From: Deltaproteobacteria bacterium
GTDB taxonomy: Bacteria > Myxococcota > Kuafuiibacteriia > Kuafuiibacteriales > Kuafuiibacteriaceae
NCBI GenBank assembly: GCA_016703535.1
Contig: JADJBV010000002.1
Span: 682,001-746,000 of the forward strand
Length of the DNA stretch: 64,000 nucleotides
Direction: 5' to 3'
Positions 53,801 to 60,335 of the stretch are shown one piece after another (the stretch's first letter is position 1; each line of letters opens with the position of its first letter). The notes under the pieces are model-generated. The model was not told the DNA's origin and ran no database searches. It was given only the letters and a program-made list of their open reading frames with translations. Made by a program: the position numbers and the translations under genes.

Positions 53801-56180
53801 CAACTTGCCCGCGAACTTTGGGATCGCTGGCCGAACCCACTCCGCGCACGATCGCGTGGATTCGCTCGCCGTTGGCCTCAGCGTCCTCCAGGCGGCGCAA
53901 CACGCAGACCCCAGCGCCTTCCCCGGGGACCAAACCGTCGGCCGCGGCGTCGTAAGGATGGGGCACCCCGCCCTTCGACAAGCTGCCGTTGGCGGAGAGG
54001 TACTCGAAGCGTTGAGCCCGCATCGAACGATCACCGCCGCCCCAGATCACCCAATCGACCGAACCACCCCGCAACAACTCGCAGGCCGCCTCCAAAGAGG
54101 CCAAAGAGGAGCTGTCGCTGGCGTCGATCGCGTAGGTCGGGCCCATCAGGTCCAGCTGTTTGCTGGTCCGAGAGGCCAAGGTGCTGGAGCTGAAGCTGCC
54201 GCTGGAGTCTTCGTTGATCGTCGGCAACGGCTTGCGGATGGCGGCCAAAAGCTCCGCCTTGAGGGCCGGATCATTTTTGCCCAAGGCTTCGGTCACCACC
54301 TCGGCCAACTCTTCGGAGCGGATCGCCAACGCCAGCTCCAGGGCATAGTCGCTGCCGAACACCGAACCCACGATGGTGGCGATCCGGCTCTTGTCGACCT
54401 GAGCCGGATCCAGGCCCGCGTCTTCCATCGCGTCGAGGGCCGACTCGAGGAGCTGAAACTGGAGGGGATCGTTGCGCTCCACCAGCTTGGGCGGGACCTG
54501 ATAACGGCGCCAATCGGCGACGAAGCCGGTCAAAAAAGCGCCCCGGGCCCCGTAGGTCCGGTGCAACATCCGTTCACCAGGCTGACAGTAGATCTGCTTG
54601 TTCCAGCGTTCGGGGGGCGCCTCGATGGTGACGTCTTCGCCCTTCTCCAAGATCCGCCAGAAGGCCTCTTTGTTGGTGGCGCCGGGCAAACGCATGCCCA
54701 AGCCGATGATCGCGATGTCCCGGCCCGTCGGTGCGGCGGCGCTGGCTTGGAGCCGAGGGGCCACCGACTGTTTGCGCTTCTCCGGCGGCGCTTCCTCCAC
54801 GATCACGTGGTAGTTCAGGCCGCCGATCCCGAAGGCGTCGACCGCGGCCCTTCGGATCCCGTCGCTCGCCCAAGCGCGCGGCGCGGTGACGACCTCGACC
54901 GCCAGCTCCTTCCAGGGGATCTCGCTGCTGGGCGTCCGGAAGTTCCCGGTCGGCGGCAAGGTCTGGTGCTCCAGGGCCAAGATCACCTTGATCAAGCCGG
55001 CGATCCCAGCGGCCTCTCGGGCGTGGCCGATGTTGCCCTTCACCGATCCGATCGGCAGGGGCTTTTTGCCGCGGACCTCGGCGAAGCACTCGTGGAGGGC
55101 TTCGAGTTCGGTTCGATCACCGAGGGGGGTGCTGGTGGCGTGGGCTTCGAGGAGGCCGATGCTGGCCGGATCGACGCCGCTCCGTTCGTAGGCCCTTCGG
55201 ATCGCCACCACTTGGCCTTCGCGGCGCGGCGCCCACAAGGCCTTGCCTTTGCCGTCGCAGCTGCCGCCGATGCCCCGGATCACCGCGCGGATCCGGTTGC
55301 CGTCTCGGAGCGCGTCGTCCAGGCGTCGCAACACCAACAGGCCAAAGCCGTCGGAGCTGATGAAGCCGTTGGCTCGCTGATCGAAGGGGAAGCTGCCGTC
55401 GGGGGAGAGGGCGCGCGACTGGGCGAACATGATCACCGACAGCTCTTGCGAATAGCTGGCGCCGCCGACGATCGCCGCGTCCAACTTGCCTTGGGCCAAG
55501 GCCTCGATGGCGATCTCCAAGGCAGCGAAGCTGGACGCACACGCCGCGTCGACCACCATCTGCCGGCCGGTCAAGCCGAAGGCCCGAGTGATCAGCCCCG
55601 AGACCCCCGAAGCGCTGGCGCCCGAATAGGCGTCGCCGGGCCGAGCGTAGGTGTAGCGGGCCCGGATGGTGCGGACGACCTCGGCCTCCAGCTTGGCCCG
55701 AGCCTCCGATGAAAGGGCCTTGATCGCCGGCAGCTCTCGGATCGGCGTCAACATCGCCTCGACGCCGGTGCTGAAGGCTTGGTTGGCCAACAACATCGAA
55801 CCCCGGGCGTGGCCGATGATCACGCCGAGGTTCTGGCCGCCAAGGCCAAAGGGATCGTAGCCCGCGTCCTCGAGCGCCCCCCGCGCCACGTCCAGGGCCA
55901 ACAGGTGCGCCACATCGGCGCCGGCCAGGGCTTCGGACGACAAATGCCCCCGGGACGGATCACCCTCGAGCGGGTCCACCAAGCCGCCCTTCGCCGAGTA
56001 GCTCTTCCCGTACGCGCCGATCTCGGGATCGTAGTAGCGCCGCCGATTGAGTCGGTCTTCAGGGAGCGCGACCATCGAGTCGACATCGGTCAGGATGTTC
56101 TTCCAAAATTGCTCGACTTGGCTGGCGCCAGGAAAACGGCCCGCCAAACCGACGACCGCCATGGGGATGCTGCGGCTCAA
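47889..56180 (-). CDS. Multidomain type I synthase: KS-KS(decayed)-AT-ACP-C45 acyltransferase-KR-DH
   Basis: 2763 residues; TTG start with GGGG upstream (ATG at 56162 is the alternative). KS1: Cys214, His347, His386. KS2: His817 and His852 kept, but Asp689 replaces Cys, as in chain-length-factor domains. AT: Ser1106 (GHSFG), His1211. ACP: DLGIDT, Thr1463 in place of the phosphopantetheine Ser. C45 (Ntn) domain, about 1585-1965: GRQHGEAL and PGCTQAV with Cys1686 as autocleavage nucleophile. KR: about 2000-2400, TGGARGVTA, Tyr2378. DH: about 2490-2750, His2518, Asp2683. It resembles PUFA-type synthases. The C45 domain suggests amide-forming release. PPTase and FabL-like genes are coupled downstream. 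The product is unknown. Confidence 0.93.
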   Translation of the reverse strand: MSRSIPMAVVGLAGRFPGASQVEQFWKNILTDVDSMVALPEDRLNRRRYYDPEIGAYGKSYSAKGGLVDPLEGDPSRGHLSSEALAGADVAHLLALDVARGALEDAGYDPFGLGGQNLGVIIGHARGSMLLANQAFSTGVEAMLTPIRELPAIKALSSEARAKLEAEVVRTIRARYTYARPGDAYSGASASGVSGLITRAFGLTGRQMVVDAACASSFAALEIAIEALAQGKLDAAIVGGASYSQELSVIMFAQSRALSPDGSFPFDQRANGFISSDGFGLLVLRRLDDALRDGNRIRAVIRGIGGSCDGKGKALWAPRREGQVVAIRRAYERSGVDPASIGLLEAHATSTPLGDRTELEALHECFAEVRGKKPLPIGSVKGNIGHAREAAGIAGLIKVILALEHQTLPPTGNFRTPSSEIPWKELAVEVVTAPRAWASDGIRRAAVDAFGIGGLNYHVIVEEAPPEKRKQSVAPRLQASAAAPTGRDIAIIGLGMRLPGATNKEAFWRILEKGEDVTIEAPPERWNKQIYCQPGERMLHRTYGARGAFLTGFVADWRRYQVPPKLVERNDPLQFQLLESALDAMEDAGLDPAQVDKSRIATIVGSVFGSDYALELALAIRSEELAEVVTEALGKNDPALKAELLAAIRKPLPTINEDSSGSFSSSTLASRTSKQLDLMGPTYAIDASDSSSLASLEAACELLRGGSVDWVIWGGGDRSMRAQRFEYLSANGSLSKGGVPHPYDAAADGLVPGEGAGVCVLRRLEDAEANGERIHAIVRGVGSASDPKVRGQVGLHKAIERARGEAGEGTVGYVEGHGAALPAVDRAEIAALREAYGEQRLVLGTASSTFGHTNGAAGVIGTQKAALVLEKGKVPPTRGFSAPDPQLELGSIRIAREAEPIEAPRAAVSVMGGNGVSYHVVLERPGQMPDGVFKVAASDPKALEQSLNGLDAARLFKERVIGEGPAVLTLAALDEEHLARTLKTVLQAGLTAATQELREKQGAFFVGEPLGGKERIALLFSGQGSQYPGMMRAFAETVPAAKRVLEAADAWHQARGLPAISQVMTSGAPIPADIYWVQASVLIGDLMTHAAVKSLGVVPAAVTGHSFGDYAALVAAGAWSLETALEATRRRAAAIGATTVKGGMIAVSAGKEKVEAALQKSPVPLAVEIANENAIDQVVLAGPLQGLDAVEAHLGKEGLEARRLEVPGPFHSSWMGEAKSELARSLLDLPIQTPLRPYLSSVTGRFETDPEAIRAALIAQLVEPVRWARQIELLLEHGVDVFIECGPKAVLTGLTRRAIGTRPVNVVPSDDGQRPGRWSLAKVAALLQARRAARSAPLRVPEVSASQLPLLIGEAADRLSQEPGFAEFWSRTQPTVAALVEGLWAAERGRTLVPAPVTETPAAPLAAPAPSVTPAIAMAPVGDRASRDEVQAFLLEAICKESGYPPEIVGLDADLEADLGIDTVKQAQVLGRVRDRFNLRTEQKLSLRDFPTLRHILNYVDENLAAKAAEPVKLRPKVPVLDLTARRSQRPSPAPLPLPVPAPLTTLPTLNPAPAAAPSIAPSISKNGAATGSIYPLPTPPKRELSAVERVTVLELKGTARSIGRQHGEALRDSILEVLDRYQRFLGDRGDTLLALPGAMDRLRASFDAASLEELAGVAEGVGVPVDYLLAYNLDAALFPALTPGCTQAVRLARHNEGRLLHLVNEDSPLLLHLGGGLPRVVQVRIRTDAPRPSRKVVLFSLAGQIAGPNGVTGDGLTITSTTLLDAPEPEVLPDGSPHPQLVKQILEEADDLETARAKVLRAKRAGRWSVLLSEAETDRAHYLEYDASTVLRDEPVDDRRTTANHALAGPAKGAIAPEHSCLRAQRLEALLGEGTCTPEDAQKALRDRYDLGRHRTVTHPTMNTVRRVDNVMSLVVEPKARRLTVSDRVLAPGTAETEDVAFLTLEYGDRPPPVELEPIHEYSPEGAGIIRTAEVMDRHVVRARELGAPTGEARRYGHGLLIGSGPLAEALLKTLAPQFDSLERVADASAALPLLQDGGAQRYGALGLVLAADPTPAEQATNFAQRREHYLTAPFRALRAFAAEDRPGLIFSVSAGGGLFGFDNAKEGTGESLGVVGMLKAIRHERKDLVIRAFDTSPTDNLEVLARLIERWLGAKGPLEIGLLRGKAFGLWLAPTAAPSPVGGPLPKSWVITGGARGVTAKIALRLAELYRPKLFLLGRQVMPEPGTVVRWRHLDAAGLDQERRTLAGPNATPLAFKAVAETIDKVREIDANLRALSATGAHVEYFPVDVADRSALAGMLERIRHKAPIEGLIHGAGVELAKALEKKTDALFEATIQPKVDGLVHLLALTAADPIQQLIGFSSVSGRFGGHGQVDYAAANEAMFGLLAGWRARNPGKKATVLAWPAFDEVGMAARSSSRIFLERAGQAFMSPAEGANHLVRELWAGAPEPEVVIAGELSALDLDGTMVAAAERPGFKELARRASTRPFFPRPLRVHSAERVEEVILDAHQPYLAHHRIGTTPILPAVIGTELLFELAQEGSPASLRDLNIRQPLKLAEGARLPIVVQKDGDRLSLLATVRRPDGVVMEPGRVFFEAFRAEVRAPIRVLASGQGDLVPYPYPAVPDPTPASRLVFHDTCFRTLLGVRPGTHGGTASLLAPDPSALIPGSDPGRWALPAAVLDGCLQAIGLLGRLLYGTFALPAGFGRLDVDPEQLPRAEERLEAAIQFLAHEPTRVVANLSLSGPRGLILSLERYEAKGATT
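48202..48215. repeat. Palindrome GCAAGNNNNCTTGC, copy 7
   Basis: The sequence reads GCAAGTAAACTTGC. It lies in the DH part of the synthase gene. Confidence 0.8.
51878..51891. repeat. Palindrome GCAAGNNNNCTTGC, copy 8
   Basis: The sequence reads GCAAGAAGGCTTGC. It lies at the start of the ACP domain, read as Gln-Ala-Phe-Leu. Confidence 0.75.
53795..53808. repeat. Palindrome GCAAGNNNNCTTGC, copy 9
   Basis: The sequence reads GCAAGCCAACTTGC, the reverse complement of copies 5 and 10. It lies in KS2, read as Gln-Val-Gly-Leu. Confidence 0.8.
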
Positions 56181-56365
56181 ACGGCCCCGAGGTTCGAATT
56201 AGCCCTTTCCCGAGTAAATACGACGCTCTACGGTGGGCGATCACCCCTGAGAAGTGAGGCGTGTGTGCCCCGGTTACATCCAACGACCCTTGGCCGCCGC
56301 CCAGGGTGGTGGTGTCGAGGGAGGAATGGTGTTAGCAAGCCGGTCGCAACGAGGGACTCACCAGG

Positions 56366-56782
56366 ATGTCAACGACGCCGAAGGCCCGTAAGGTCGAGAA
56401 AGAGAAGCCCCTGAACAAGCGGGAGCTCGATAAATTCAAGAAGCAGCTCCAGGTCCTCCGGGACGAGGTCAGCGGGCGCATCCGAGAGCGGGCCAGCACC
56501 GCTCGGATCGATGATCAAAACGATCTCATCGAGGAGATCGACCAGGCGAACCGCGCCACCGAAGAGGCCTTCAACATGCGCCTCCTCGACAAAGAGGTGA
56601 AGCTCCTGCGGGAGATCGACGCCGCTTTGGCCAAGTTCGACGACAACACCTACGGGATCTGCGAAGGCACCGGAGAGCAGATCGAACGGCGCCGCTTGGA
56701 AGCTCGCCCCTGGACCCGTTATTCGGTGGCCTACAAAGAGCAGCTCGAGCGCGAAAAGAAGGGCCGGGCCTCCGGCCGCTAA
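56366..56782 (+). CDS. DksA/TraR-family protein with degenerate zinc finger
   Basis: The ATG at 56366 gives 138 residues. Residues about 15-95 form the coiled-coil hairpin of the DksA family (AALAKFDDNTYGIC leads out of it). The C-terminal part keeps the family frame GxCxGTGEQIxRRRLEARPW but only one of four zinc-binding Cys (GICEGTGEQI), with Tyr/Ser where the later Cys should be. DksA proteins bind in the RNA polymerase secondary channel and tune rRNA and stress promoters with ppGpp. Loss of the zinc site is known in several lineages and need not abolish function. Confidence 0.9.
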   Translation: MSTTPKARKVEKEKPLNKRELDKFKKQLQVLRDEVSGRIRERASTARIDDQNDLIEEIDQANRATEEAFNMRLLDKEVKLLREIDAALAKFDDNTYGICEGTGEQIERRRLEARPWTRYSVAYKEQLEREKKGRASGR

Positions 56783-56928
56783 GGGCCCGAATTCGGGCCC
56801 TCGACTCCGCACAATCCCTGACACCGACGGTGCTGATCCGGGTCGATGACCGGATCACGGCCAGGTCGGTCCACCTCCGCCCCGTCCAGCGGTCGGCCAA
56901 AAACGCCTTGCCGACCTTGGGGTGCTGC

Positions 56929-56953
56929 GATACTGAGAATCACTCTCAATATC
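56929..56953 (+). promoter_or_regulatory. Fur-box-like operator before the TonB receptor
   Basis: A 25-base imperfect palindrome, GATA...TGAGA-ATCAC-TCTCA...TATC, closely matches iron-responsive Fur boxes (inverted TGAGA/TCTCA around a short centre). It ends four bases before the chosen ATG, which supports iron repression but leaves little room for a ribosome site. Confidence 0.7.
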
Positions 56954-56956
56954 GCC

Positions 56957-59311
56957 ATGCCGCTGTCTTCTTCCATCTTGGTGGGGCTCTTGTCTTGGAC
57001 CGTGGCTGGGACCGCCACCGCGACCGTCTCCACCTCTAGCGTCTCTTCCGACTCGCCGCCGCCGGTGCTCCTGCCCCCGCCGCCGGCCCTGCCCCCGCCG
57101 CCGGTCCTGACCCCACCGCCGCCCCCCGCTCCGCTCCCCCTGCCCGAGCCGGTGGTCAGCTTGCCCCCCGCCGACACCGCCACCAGCGCCTACGAGATCA
57201 CGGTGGTCGGCACTCGCCTGGCCGAAACCGGCGGTTCGGCCCAGATCCTCGACAGCAAAAAGTTGGAGCAGCTCAACTACGACGATCCCCACGCGGTCTT
57301 GAGCGCGGTCCCCGGCCTTTACGCCCGTGGTGAAGACGGCGTCGGCCTGCGGCCCAACATCGGCCTGCGCGGCGTCAACCCGGATCGCAGCAAGAAGGTC
57401 ACCTTGCTCGAGGACGGGATCCTCTTTGGACCGGCGCCGTATTCAGCGCCTGCCGCCTACTATTTCCCGTTGATCACCCGCATGACCCAGGTCCGGGTGA
57501 TCAAGGGCCCCGGGGCGGTCAGCTACGGGCCTCAGACCATCGCCGGCGCCATCGATCTCGTGACCCGGCCGGCCCCCGCCACGCCCCAGGCCGCCGTCGA
57601 TCTGGCCGGTGGATCTTACGGCTACAAGAAGGTTCACGCCTACGCCGGGCTCGGTGGAGAAAACCACGGCGTGTTGCTGGAGGCTGTGCACCTGGAGGAC
57701 AGCGGCTTCAAACGCCTCCTCGACGATCGGGACACCGGGTCTCAGCGCAACGAGTTGATGCTGAAGGGGCGTTATCGCCTGGAGGCGCCGGGCTTCGATC
57801 ACCACCTGGGGATCAAGTTGGGTTACGCCAACGAGGCCTCCAACGAAACTTACCTGGGGCTGAGCGAGGCCGACTTCGCTGTTGATCCCAACCAGCGTTA
57901 TGCGCCCAGCCAACAGGATCGGATGGAGTGGAACCGCACCTCCATCACCTTGTCGGACACCATCGACCTCACCGATGAGATGAGCTTGACCACCACCCTG
58001 TATCGACACGACCTGGATCGGACCTGGCGTAAGGTGAACGGCTTCCGTGGGGCCTCGCTCTACGACGCGCTGATCCGGCCCCAAGATCCCCGCAACCAAG
58101 TCTACGTCTCCATCTTGCAAGGCGACTACGACAGCTCCAACAGTGATGAGGCGATCCTCATCGGCCCCAACCAGCGGGGTTTTGTGTCCCAAGGGATCGA
58201 GTCCCGCCTCCAAGGTGCCTTCGACACCGGCCCGGTCTCCCATCGGATCGAGGCCGGCGCTCGGCTGCACTACGATCGGATCCGGCGCCGCCACAGCCAA
58301 GACGGCTACGCAGTTTTGGGCGATCAGCTCCAGCCCGAGCCCGTGGTCAGCGATCTCTTCGAGGACAACGAGGGCTTTACGGTTGCGGGCGCGTTTTTGG
58401 CGACCGACGCGGTGACCTTCGCGGACCTGACCTTGACCCCAGGGCTTCGGGTGGAGGTCTTGCGCAGCGTGCACCGCGACTTCAAGATCGGCACCGAAGA
58501 GGTCAACCGCACCACCGCCTTTTTGCCCGGGATCGCCGCCTATTATGCGGTGTGGGAGGGCCTCGGAGTCCTGGCGGGTGTCCACCGAGGATTTTCGCCG
58601 CCGGTCCCTTCCGGGGGTGACGGCCTCGATCCTTCGGTGCCGCGGCCCGCGCCCACCAAGAAGGCGGAGCCCGAGTTGTCGGTCAATTACGAGGCCGGTG
58701 CCCGCTACACCCGCGGCCGTTCGCGCCTCGAGGTGATCGGCTTCTTCAACGACTACTCCAACCTCACCGACATCTGCACCTTCTCCAGCGGCTGCAACGG
58801 CACCAACGTGGATGCGCAGTTCAGCGCGGGTGCGGCCCAGATCTGGGGCCTGGAGGCGTCCGGCGACTACCGGCCCACCGTGGGGGCCTTTCAGCTCCCT
58901 CTGTCCTTCGCCTACACCTTCACCCAGTCCTCTTTCCGCAGCGACTTCGAGTCCGATGATCCCGTGTTTGGTTCGGTACGGGCCGGCGACGAGTTGCCTT
59001 ACGTGCCTCGGCATCAACTCAACGCCACCGTCGGCTTGGATCACGATTTCTTCGGGCTGGTCGGCAGCGTCAACTACCTGGCGGCCACTCGGGAAGAGGC
59101 GGGCAACGAACCCCTCGATCAAGTGGTCGCCACTGGCGAACTTTTCACCGTCGACGTCAGCGCCGAGGTGCGGCCTTGGTCGTTCCTGGAGATCTACGTC
59201 AACGCCCGCAACCTCTTCGACAACCAGGTGGTGGTCTCGCACCGACCCTTCGGCGCTCGGCCCAACGCACCCCGCTGGGTGCAAGTTGGCTTGCGGGTCG
59301 CGGCCTTCTGA
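56957..59311 (+). CDS. TonB-dependent outer-membrane receptor (FecA-like)
   Basis: Start chosen at ATG 56957 (MPLSSSILVGLLSWTVAGTATA), giving 784 residues; an in-frame ATG at 56846 would put the Fur-like box inside the gene. After the signal comes a Pro-rich segment (about 30-65), then a TonB-box-like stretch (ITVVGTRLAE). The plug domain is at about 95-215 (LYARGEDGVGLRPNIGLRGVN, MTQVRVIKGPGAVSYGPQTIAG). The 22-strand barrel ends in the aromatic VGLRVAAF. It should import a ferric chelate using TonB energy, in keeping with the Fur-like site. The substrate is not readable. Confidence 0.92.
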   Translation: MPLSSSILVGLLSWTVAGTATATVSTSSVSSDSPPPVLLPPPPALPPPPVLTPPPPPAPLPLPEPVVSLPPADTATSAYEITVVGTRLAETGGSAQILDSKKLEQLNYDDPHAVLSAVPGLYARGEDGVGLRPNIGLRGVNPDRSKKVTLLEDGILFGPAPYSAPAAYYFPLITRMTQVRVIKGPGAVSYGPQTIAGAIDLVTRPAPATPQAAVDLAGGSYGYKKVHAYAGLGGENHGVLLEAVHLEDSGFKRLLDDRDTGSQRNELMLKGRYRLEAPGFDHHLGIKLGYANEASNETYLGLSEADFAVDPNQRYAPSQQDRMEWNRTSITLSDTIDLTDEMSLTTTLYRHDLDRTWRKVNGFRGASLYDALIRPQDPRNQVYVSILQGDYDSSNSDEAILIGPNQRGFVSQGIESRLQGAFDTGPVSHRIEAGARLHYDRIRRRHSQDGYAVLGDQLQPEPVVSDLFEDNEGFTVAGAFLATDAVTFADLTLTPGLRVEVLRSVHRDFKIGTEEVNRTTAFLPGIAAYYAVWEGLGVLAGVHRGFSPPVPSGGDGLDPSVPRPAPTKKAEPELSVNYEAGARYTRGRSRLEVIGFFNDYSNLTDICTFSSGCNGTNVDAQFSAGAAQIWGLEASGDYRPTVGAFQLPLSFAYTFTQSSFRSDFESDDPVFGSVRAGDELPYVPRHQLNATVGLDHDFFGLVGSVNYLAATREEAGNEPLDQVVATGELFTVDVSAEVRPWSFLEIYVNARNLFDNQVVVSHRPFGARPNAPRWVQVGLRVAAF
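59281..59294. repeat. Palindrome GCAAGNNNNCTTGC, copy 10
   Basis: The sequence reads GCAAGTTGGCTTGC, identical to copy 5. It is at the last barrel strand of the TonB receptor, read as Gln-Val-Gly-Leu. Confidence 0.8.
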
Positions 59312-59326
59312 AGCCGCGAGCCCGGG

Positions 59327-60220
59327 CTACTTCTTGACCTTGTCGACGGCCTGTTGGTGGTCGGCGGGGATCAACTTCAGCTCGATGCCCTTGTCGTGGC
59401 ACTTGAGGCAGTCGGCGTAGCTGAAGGCGCCGTTGCCGTCGTGGCACTCCACGCAGGTGTCCATCTTGGGGAGCTTGAGTTGCGGGATGTTTTTGGCCTT
59501 GGGCACGTCGAAGTGGCACTTCAAGCAGGGCACCGAAGCGCCGGTCTGAGGTTCGGTCTTGTGGTCCTTGTGGCTGAACTTCCGCACCATCGAGCGGGGG
59601 TTGGCCTCGGACTTGGGCCGGTTGTGGCAGCCGGCGCAGTCGTTGATGTTGGGGCTGACGTCCTTTTTGGTGTGGCAGTCGCAGCACTCGGAGTGGCGCG
59701 GCAGGCTCACCGACTCGCCACCCTTTTGGAACTCGTGGCAGAAGGAGCAGTCCTTCTCGAAGCCGAACTTCTTACGGATGCGCTGATCCTTGTCGAGGTG
59801 CAGCTCGTGGCTGAACGAGGTGCGCAGCGGCGCCTGATCCCCGGTCTGAGGTTTGAGCTCCGACTGTTGGGTGATCGAGATCTGGACGTGGCAGTTGGTG
59901 CACACCAACAGCGGCTTCTTGAAGAAGGCCGTCGGGTGGCAACCGATGCACTTGTCGTGGGTCGGGTACGGCATGCGGGTCGAGGTGCAGATCGGGTACA
60001 TCGCGATCCCCTCGGCGCCTTCGGCCCCCTTCGGTTGCACGTGGCAGTCGGCGCAGGTGTAGGTGCGTTCGCCCGACTTCACCAGCTCCTTCAAGTGGGT
60101 GTCGTGTTCGAAGGCCTTGGCGAAGTTGGCCTTGTCGGGGGCCGGCGCCGCCTGGGCGGGGCAGGTCGCGGCGAGGGCTCCGACGAGCAAAGCCCACCGC
60201 CCGTAGCCCAGGGTTCCCAT
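59327..60220 (-). CDS. Periplasmic nine-heme cytochrome c (cytochrome c3/c7-like)
   Basis: Start chosen at ATG 60220 (MGTLGYGRWALLVGALAATC), giving a signal peptide cleaved after CPAQA and 297 residues; the upstream open frame overlaps the divergent gene. Nine CxxCH heme sites are visible in order: CADCH, CIGCH, CTNCH, CSFCH, CCDCH, CAGCH, CLKCH, CVECH, CLKCH. Many extra His (FSHELHLDKD, FSHKDHKTEPQTG) can serve as distal ligands, as in bis-His c3/c7 cytochromes. It is an electron wire or reductase in the periplasm. It is divergent from the cNMP/ferredoxin gene, suggesting a shared redox system. Confidence 0.92.
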   Translation of the reverse strand: MGTLGYGRWALLVGALAATCPAQAAPAPDKANFAKAFEHDTHLKELVKSGERTYTCADCHVQPKGAEGAEGIAMYPICTSTRMPYPTHDKCIGCHPTAFFKKPLLVCTNCHVQISITQQSELKPQTGDQAPLRTSFSHELHLDKDQRIRKKFGFEKDCSFCHEFQKGGESVSLPRHSECCDCHTKKDVSPNINDCAGCHNRPKSEANPRSMVRKFSHKDHKTEPQTGASVPCLKCHFDVPKAKNIPQLKLPKMDTCVECHDGNGAFSYADCLKCHDKGIELKLIPADHQQAVDKVKK

Positions 60221-60335
60221 CGAGACTTCGACGTCTAACAACCTTTTTCGATGCTTTCCAGGTTCGAGCGGGCGTCTTTCGGTCAAAGCGTTGAAACCCG
60301 GGCGAAATCGTCGGTAGCATCCCCCCTGGAGCCTG

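Noticed and set aside
52548..55712. A 1054-residue open frame on the plus strand opposite the synthase gene
   Set aside because: It is antisense to conserved KS and AT domains, is rich in Arg/Gly/His/Leu as expected of a GC-rich shadow frame, and shows no domain.
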